From the NCBI RefSeq assembly GCF_014645375.1, contig NZ_BMLT01000003.1, forward strand, positions 105,972 through 169,971: a stretch of 64,000 nucleotides of DNA, read 5' to 3'. Made by a program: the position numbers and the translations under genes. Source of the stretch: Marinobacterium nitratireducens. Lineage in GTDB: Bacteria > Pseudomonadota > Gammaproteobacteria > Pseudomonadales > Balneatricaceae. Below the pieces are notes generated by a model that did no database searches, was not told the origin of the DNA, and worked only from the letters and a program-made list of their open reading frames with translations. Of the stretch, positions 37,501-46,500 are shown one piece after another (the stretch's first letter is position 1; every line of letters starts with the position of its first letter).

Positions 37501-40500
37501 CGACCCGGCCCTGGTCGCCGACCAGGATATCGCTGCCGCCCAGGGCGCCGTGCAGGTCGGCATCGCCGGAGCCGTCGACGCTTTCGTCGTTGTCGCCGAA
37601 GATGCGATCGCCGCCGCTACCGCCGAAGGCGGTATCGCTGCCGGCATTGCCGAAGATATAGTCGACGCCGCCGCGCACGCCGCCTCCGGCCTGGGCGGTG
37701 GTGGCGATCAGGTCGAGGGTATTGCGGTCGGTATCGAAGATGGCATCCCAGGTGTAGTCCAGCAGGCCGTTGTCGCCGAGGAGGGTATCGTCGCCGTCGA
37801 GCCCCGGTACCGGCGTCCGGGCATCGCCGTAGAGCTGGTCGATACCGCCATCGTTGACACCGCCGATGATGACATCGGCACCGGCGTTACCGCTCATGAT
37901 ATCGGCGCCGCCGGTACCCTCGGACACATCGGTGGTGGTGATAAAGTCGACCGCCACGCCCTGCACCATACGCAGGCCGACATCGCCTTCGAGGAAGATA
38001 TCGCCGTTGTCGCCGAGCATGATATCGCCGAGGTCGTCGCTGCCGGAGCTGGCGGTGGCATTGTCGCCGTAGACGAAGTCGCCCTCCTCTCCGCCCATCA
38101 GCACGTCGGAACCCTGCTCGCCGGAGACGATATCGATGCCGCCAAGGCCGTCGTGGAAGCTGCGGATCAGGTCGATGGTGCTGGTGTCACCGTCATTGGG
38201 TAGATAATCCTCGGTTGCGTAATCCTCGATACTGGGGTCGTTTTCCCAGTCGTAGTAAAAGTGGATCAGGCCGTTGTCGCCGAGGATCACGTCTTCGCCG
38301 GTGCTGCCGCTAAGCACGTCGACGCTGCCGTTGACGCCACCGAGGATGATGTCGTTGTCCTCCTCGCCGAAGGCGGTGTCGGCGCCGCCAGTGGCGTTGC
38401 TGGTATCGGTGGTCTGGATATAGGCCAGCTGGCCGAAGTTCTCATCGGAAGGACCGACATAGACCAGCTCGCCGTTGTCGCCGATGATGATATCGGCGTC
38501 GCTGACCTCGGGATCGGTGGCGCCGCGGCCCGGACCGTGGCCGCCGGTGAGCATAAAGCCGATACCGAGGCTCGGGATGTTCAGGGTCGGGTCGTCGCCG
38601 TTGTCATCACCGTCGCTGCCGCGGCCGCCGATAATGATATCGTTGCCGTTGTCGCCGTAGAGGGTATCGCGGTAGCTGATATCGGGATCTCCGGCGAAAA
38701 CGGAGGCGATTCGCTGCAGCCGGCGCTGGTTGAATTCGACCACGCCGCCGTCGCCGATCAGTACATCGTCGCCGTCCGGCGTCGTAAAGGTCTCGTCGTT
38801 GGCGGTGGTTCTGCGCGGGTCGACATCGCCGCCGCCGAGATCGTTGCCGCCGCCGCCGAAGATCAGGTCGCCGCCCTCGCCGCCGGAGAGGATATCGTCA
38901 CCATCGGTGCTCCTGACGTGGGTCAGGATCAGGTCCAGGCTGCCGATCGATAGATCGGCAGCCGCCTCGTAGGCATCGGCCAGGCTGTGGTCGCCGTCAC
39001 CGATAATCAGGTCGTCGCCGGATGCGACCGCTGCCGAATCGTCGAACTTAACGACGATGCCATCGTCACCCATGATGATGTCGGCGCCGACGCCACCGAT
39101 CACGAGGTCATTGTCCTCACCGCCGAACATGATGTCCGGCTCGCCCTCGCCGTGCATCTCGTCGTCGCCTTCGTCGCCGAACATGATGTCACGGCCACGG
39201 CTGCCGGCCATGTAGTCGTTGCCCTCATCGCCGTGCAGGAAGTCATCGCCGAAACCGCCGGAGATCACGTCGCTGCCCGCACCGCCATTGATGATATCGT
39301 CCTGCTCGTTACCAAACAGTACGTCGTTGCCGTCATCGCCGTTGATCAGATCGAAGCCCGTGCCGCCAACGATATGATCATCGTTGTTGCCGCCGGAGAT
39401 GGTGTCGTTGGCGGCGCCGCCGAAGATGATATCGTTGCCGTCACCGCCGTCGATAGTGTCGTCGGCACCGCCGCCGAGGTTGGTGCCCGAGAAGATAGCA
39501 CCGAGCGAGAGCAGGATATTCTGCATCTGCTGCATGGTGCTGACCGCGGGATCCGGGTCCAGCCGGTCGTTGGGGTTGAACTCGTCGATGTCGAAAGCGC
39601 TGATATCGATATGACCATCGGTGAGCTGGTAGGAGAAACGGCCGCCGTCACCGATGATGATATCGGCGCCCGCATCGCCGTGGAGGTCATCCTCCCCACC
39701 ACCGCCGAAGATAATGTCGTCGTCATCGCCGCCGTTGATGGTGTCGTCGCCGTCGAGGACGGACACCAGAACGCCAATGGTCGGCTCGGGCTCGTCCCGC
39801 AGTATGGCCTGATCGCCGATCAGGATATCGTAGCCCCGTCCGCCACCGATGGTATCGTTGCCGCGACCGCCGAAGATGCGGTCGTTAAGGTGGCTGCCGA
39901 TCAGGGTGTCGTTGCCGGTACCGCCGAGAATGACCGCGCCGGCTCCGGTGGCAGGCGTTAGTATTCCCAGGTTTTCGACGAACTGGATGACGTCATCGCC
40001 GGCACCGCCCTGCAGGTTGAAGGTGATATTCGACTCGTCGAAACCGGTGAAGGTAATGGAGTCGTTACCCTCCCCGCCAAGGAAAATGATGTGGTCGTAG
40101 CCGTTGGAGTATCTCTGCCAGTCATTGACGCCAAGGCTGGAGGATCTGATGAGGATATCGCCGCCGTCGTACTCGACCTCGAACACTTCGTCGCCATCGG
40201 AAACATCGCCGTTCAGACGATCGATCGAGTTCGGACCGGCGTTGATGATCAGGACGTCTGCGTCGTCGTTGCCGTCGGTATCGACTTCCGTGGCGAGCAC
40301 CGGCGAGCGGTTGAAGGTAAATTCGAAGGTAAAGATTTCCTCCGGTCCAAAAATGGTATCGCCGAACTCCAGTTCGGTAATGCCGAGGTTGATCGACAGG
40401 TACCAGAACAGTTCCGCCAGAATCGCGCCCTGGAGATCGAAGATCGCCTTGAAGACATCGGTGCCCGCATTGCCGCCATCGCGAAGCTCATTATCGATGG

Positions 40501-43500
40501 AATTGATCAGCTCGCTGATATGCACCGCGCCGTCGCTGTCCGGGTCGTAAAGATCGAGCCCCAGTCGTGCGGTAATACCGCCGCCGACGCCAGCGGTGGC
40601 GATGGCCAGGTTCAGTTCGGCGGCAGCGGTGAGCGTCAGCTCCATGAAGAGCTCTTCGATATCGGCGCCTTCGGTCACGTTTTCCCGGTCGCCGAGGAAG
40701 AAGCCGTCGAATATGAGCGCCGGGTTGGTGTAATTGGAGTCGGCAAAGCGCTGGAAGCCGTAGGTGTTGAACCCCAGGCTCAGGTCGGCACCGACGAAGA
40801 AGCCGAAGCCGATACTGACCCCCAGCGGTCCGAAGATGGTGACGAACTGGTCATAGTCGAAGCCAACACCCAGCGGCGGCAGATCCACTTCGATCAGGCT
40901 GACGTCCTGGCTGAATAGCAGCCCGATCAGTACCGTCGGATCGTCGAGCCATGGCAGCTTGATCAACTCGTCTGCACCGCCGATGGACAGATTGGTGGTA
41001 TCGGTAAAGGCCGATTTCGACGTGCCGGGCACATCGGAGTTCAGTACCGCGTCGGTAAAGTTGCCGACGAGGTTTTCACCGGTCGACGCCAGGAAGCTGG
41101 TGAGGTCGCCGAAGGAGTCTTCCAGCGCCTTGGTGAAATCGAGGTCCGGATCGAACAGGAAGTCGGCAAAGTCCGCATCGGGTATATTATCGGCGTCGAA
41201 CAGCGAGATGGCGTCGGTGAGCGTGATCATGCCGCTGAGGTCGCCCAGCGTATCGAGAATCGTATCGATCGCATCCAACGCCTCGAACAGGCGGGTGTCG
41301 GCAAGGCCCAGCAGCTCGGCAATATCCAGCAACGAGGTCGGACCGAACAGGTCGCTGATAATCGGGATATCGGCGTTGAGGAAATCATTGATTTCCTGCA
41401 GCGGGCCGAGGAAGACTTCCAGCTCGCTCAGCACATCGCCGATCAGGCCGCCGAACATGCTGCTCAGATCGATCTGCACCTCACCGAACTCGAGCAGGTT
41501 CAGGCCTTCCTGAATGAAGTTGTCGATGCTGTCCTGGGCGACCTCGGCAAGCGACCAGTCCATCACCAGGCTGGTCGCCAGTTTCGGAATGATGAAGTCG
41601 GTATCGGTGATACCGACGGTCAGGTCGAAGTCGAGAATATTGTCGTTGCCTTCCAGCGCACCACCGCCGACCATTACCTCGACACCCAGATTGCCGATAT
41701 CGGCAATCGGCAGCAGGGTGGGATCGGCGGCGCCCTCATTCGACAGGTCCAGCCCGAAATCGAGCTCCATCCCGCTGCCGTTGTTGGTTATCTCGACCTC
41801 GAGGAAGCCCAGGGTGCCGCGGAACGGCGTACCCTCCGGCAGATCGATAAAGGCCCTGACCTCCAGCTCGCCCTTGTCGTCTTCGTTGCCGGGCCCGTAG
41901 ACGTCTTCCAGAATGATGAATGCACCGTCCTGCAGGTTTACCCCGAATCCGATATCCAGCTCCCATTCGATGCCGATTTCGACGGCCACATCGGAGTGGA
42001 GATTCAGCAGCGGAATGCCAGCGTCGAAGTCATAGCCGAAGGGCACGCTGTAGGTGTCGCCGAGACTCAGCATCCAGCGAATCTCGTCATCGAACTGATC
42101 GCCGATATCCCCTTCCATCAAATCCCCGACGACCTCCACTACATCCAGTCCGATCCCGGCAAAGAAATCATTGATATAGTCGGTGACATCTTCCAGTTCG
42201 ATGTCGTTGGTGAACTCGACAAGCTGGCGGAACTGATCGATAAACTGATCGCGGAACTGATCGATAAAGCGGGCCCCCTCGGCAAGCTTGTCGCCAATCA
42301 GGGGGATGGGAACGGTGGTCGCCTTGTCGAGCAGACCCTGAAGCGTTTCGAAGAACAGATCCGCAGCATCCGTCAGCAGCAACAGGTTTTCCAACGGATC
42401 GAAGTCTTCCAGGCTGTCGACGAGATCACCGATGGTGTCTTCCAGTTCATCGAGCGCCGAGGTATCCAGCAGACTGTCCAGCAGATTCGAGGCGTCGTCG
42501 ATCAGGTCGGTACCGTTGGCGGAAATCTCGCCGAGGAAGCCGGTCAGGCCCGCGCTGATATCGAACAGCGGGATACTGACATCGTAATCCTGGGTCGTAA
42601 TATTGGGAACGAAGTCGCCGAAGTCGACGTCCGCCAGGGTCTTGATGCCGTCGGTGCCACTGAAGTCCAGCCCGCCGAGATCGAAGTCCAGCTCGATGTC
42701 CACCAGCGCGTCCATGACCTGAACGGTGGCCGTACCCACCTGAGCCAGGAACACCAGACCCACGCCCTCGGCGCCTTCGCCGACAATGCTCAGTTGACCG
42801 TCGAGGCCGCCCTCGGGGTTGAACAGCTTGAAGTCCGCCGAAACGATATGCTCGGTACCGTCCGCCTCGACGTAGGTCGAGTTGTCCAGCGCGATGCCGA
42901 CCTTGAATCCCCAGCCCAGGCTACCGTCGGCGCGCAGCACCTTGCCGCTGGTCAGGTTCGGAATATCGGGACCAAGGTCGATATCGAGCCCCAGCGAGGT
43001 GCTGACGGTTTCCTCGATGTCGAAATCCAGCGTCAGGTAGGGGGTACCGTCCACGGTCTCGATATCGACCACCAGGCTGACACCGTCGTCAGGTGCCAAC
43101 CCGAAGGCATCGCGCAGCGCGCCTGCCAGTGACTGCAGAGTGAGCGTCGGTACTTCCTCTCCGGGTACATCCAGCAGATCCTGCTGATTCTCGAGCAGTA
43201 CTCTGGCCAGCGCCACCGCCCGGTCGACGCCTTCGGTGAGACCCAGCAATTCGCTGACGGTCATGTTCACCACCGGCAGCGTCTGATTCAGTACCGGATA
43301 GGCCGCTTCCAGTTCGGCCACCAGTTCACCCAGCTGCTCGAGCGCCGCGATCAGATCGAAGTAGCCGATATCGACGTAGTCGGCGAGGGAGACGAAGTTG
43401 CCGTCCACATCGGTGCCGATGGCGGCGAGGCTGGAAACCAGGTCACCGGAATCAATCTGCGGATCGGTATCGGTGTTGGGGTTGCCAAATACCGCAATAT

Positions 43501-46500
43501 TCAGATCGATGGTGCCACCGATGCCGTCCAGCTCTGCAATCTCGGGGCCGTATCCGGTGCCGGTGAAGCCGTCCCGAACCAGAATATCCATCTCCAGCTC
43601 GCCGAAGAAGGTCGGGGTAACCAGGCCACCGTCGACATCAGCTTCGCGATCTCCGCCACCTCCGACCACGTCACGAACGTCGATGATATCGTCGTTGTCG
43701 TTGAAATCGCCCTGAACGCCGAAGACCGTCAGCGTGCCGGTGCCCGCGAAGAACTCATCGTCCACTGCCAGCACATAGGCGGTTCCGCCACTGCCGGACA
43801 CTATCCGGCTTCCGGCCACGAAATCCGGATCGAAAATAGTCTGGTCATCGTAATCCAGCGTCTGCAGCTTGCTGACCACTGGATCGGTGACGATCTCCAG
43901 GGCTTCCTGCCCGCCGGCATAATCAGAGCCGTCTCCGGGGGTCGGGAATCCGTCCGCCGAATCATCACCTTCGGTGGGGCCAAGGGACGTTTCCTGGATA
44001 TCCTGCTGAATTGCTTCCAGGGTCACCTGGCTGCCGGCGGCGCCGCCCTCGGCCTTCAGCTGGGCGCTGAACTGGGCGCCGAAGCTGCCATCGATATCGG
44101 TGATATCGACCCCGATGATGCCAACCAGCGCCGAAGCCTCGACACCGACATCCGGCAGGGTGGCGATAAAGGCGCCGCCCAGGGTTGCGTCACGGACGAA
44201 GAAGCGCTCCTCCAGAAGCCTGTCGGCCTCGCCCTCTTCCGGATCTGGATCCCACTCGGGGTCGATATCGAGCGGTGGCGAGAGGTCGAAGCCATAGGTG
44301 GCGGAGAAGGTGGTGCGGGCTTCGATGAGCGCCTGCAGGTTGGCCACGGTAATCGGGTCAGAGCCGCCAAACTGGCTGAGTCCTTCAGGCTTGATCAGGA
44401 ACTCGGCAAAAGGCGCCAGATCGACATCGAACTCGAAATTGCTGCCGAAAATCTCGCTATCGTCGTCGGGATTGTCGGGATCATCGACGCCGACAGAAAC
44501 CCGGTCGCTGGAGATCAGGTCCATATCGTAGGTGAGTTCGTTGGTACCGGGGTCATAGGTCGGGTTGATCCCGCCGGTATTCAGCGCAACATCGCCGGAG
44601 AACAGCGGCAGCGACAGGATTTCCGCGAGTATTGCCCCCATTTCCTGGGCAGTCGTGAAAGTAGGCAACAACTCGAAGGTGTTGGCCTCGTCATTCTCGC
44701 CGTCAGGGATGATGACATCACCCACCGGCGAGCGCACCAGCAGACGTGTGTCCGTACCGTCGTCAACGTACCCTTCGTCGTCGAACTCGTTATCGACACC
44801 TTTATCGTAAACCAGGCTGTTGAGTATCATGTCCTCGAAGGCGACCAGATCTCTCAGGGTCGCGTCGACAAACGGGATACCGTAGCCGGCGAACAGCGGG
44901 TTCTGCATGATCGAGTCGAGCGCCTGACCGAGCTCACCCAGCATGCCGACAAAACTACCGGGACCTATCTGGTTGAACTGCAGCGCCTCGGCGAAGTTGA
45001 CCAACTGCAGGGTATTGTCCCCCGGTGGTGCCGGGATTGCGATCGGCGGATCATCGCCGCTTTCCGGTGTGATGTCGAAATCAAGGAAGAAGCGCAAAAC
45101 CTCCTGGGGGTCGGTTCCCGGGTCTTCATTGTCGGGCTCGTCGACCACGAAACTTGCGATGTCCGAGTCCAGCGGATTGAAGCTGCCGACGATGGCCATG
45201 TCCTGGGGATCCCAGTCACTGGTCGTGCCATACTCGCGCAGACCTTCCTTGACCTCGACCGGCAGGGTGAAGGTGAGCTCCGAATCCTCGCCGACCGACG
45301 ATTCGAAAGTGGCATCCGGTACCGTGCCGTCACCATCCAGCTCTGCACCGCGCACGCCGGCGTCGAAGGTCAGGGTGTGACTGATCTCCAGCGACTCGCC
45401 GCCTGCGGCGCTAAGGCGGATATGGCCGCCGCCGTCGTCGGAGGCAGTGATATCGCTGAGGCCGGCGGCGTCGAGGGCATTGTTCAGGTCGTAAAGCAGA
45501 TCGCTCAGATTGTCGTTTCCGGTCGTCACGGAAAGCGAATAGACAGAGGCGTCATCGGCGGACAGTACAATATGGTTGCTGTCGACAGAGGCAGAAACCG
45601 CCAGTCCGGCATTCGACAGCGCCGTATCGATCGCGGCGGCCAGTTCGGCCGCGGTGGAACGGGAATCGTCCGCCGGCACATCGATATCATATTCCGTTTC
45701 ATTGACCTCGATGGTGAAGCGCGCATCGTCGAAGGTGTTATCGAGGCCGTCGTCGAAGGTGACATCGCCAATATTGCCTGAAGCGGTCAGCGACAGCAGC
45801 GTTTGCTGATTCAACTCAAATCCGATGTCGTTCTCTGTTACAGGATCCGTATCCGAGATAACAATCGAGCCCACGGAACCCGATCCTGTCAGGCTTATGA
45901 CACCTCCCGACTGGCTGGCACTAACCAGGGTGTCGACCCCGGCATCGGCGAGTGCGTCATTGATATCGGCGACGAGGTCGGCAACAGACCCGTTAGGATC
46001 TCCCGGAGCATCGCTTTCTTCGACCGAGATGGCTGCGACGGTCACCGTGCCGTCCATCTCTGTGATGGTCAGTTCGAAATTCGCTTCGCTGTCGCCGCCC
46101 TCATCTAGGTTACCCGAAGCATTGGCTGAATTATTCGCCATCAGCGGGTTCAGCACCGATATCTCGGTCGCGGCAAAGCCGATATCATCGCGCTCGGAAC
46201 CCGGTGCTCGCATCGTCACGAGCCGCGGTATCGCGCCGCCGACCGACAGCAGCAGGCTGACATTCTCGAGCGGCTGGAACAGCGGCGGCGTGCCGGCTGC
46301 CGTCAGAACGCCACTTTCATTCAGGCTTTCGGCATTGAACCCAAGCGCACCGGCATTGGTGTCCACCAGGCTGAAACGCAGCTCACCGCCACCGCTGAGA
46401 TCCACCTCGAACAGCCCGCCGAGGCCAGCTGTATCGAGGGCCGCCTCGATCTCGGCGATCAGGGTATTGTTGTCGCCAGCATCGGTATCCTCGACCAGTA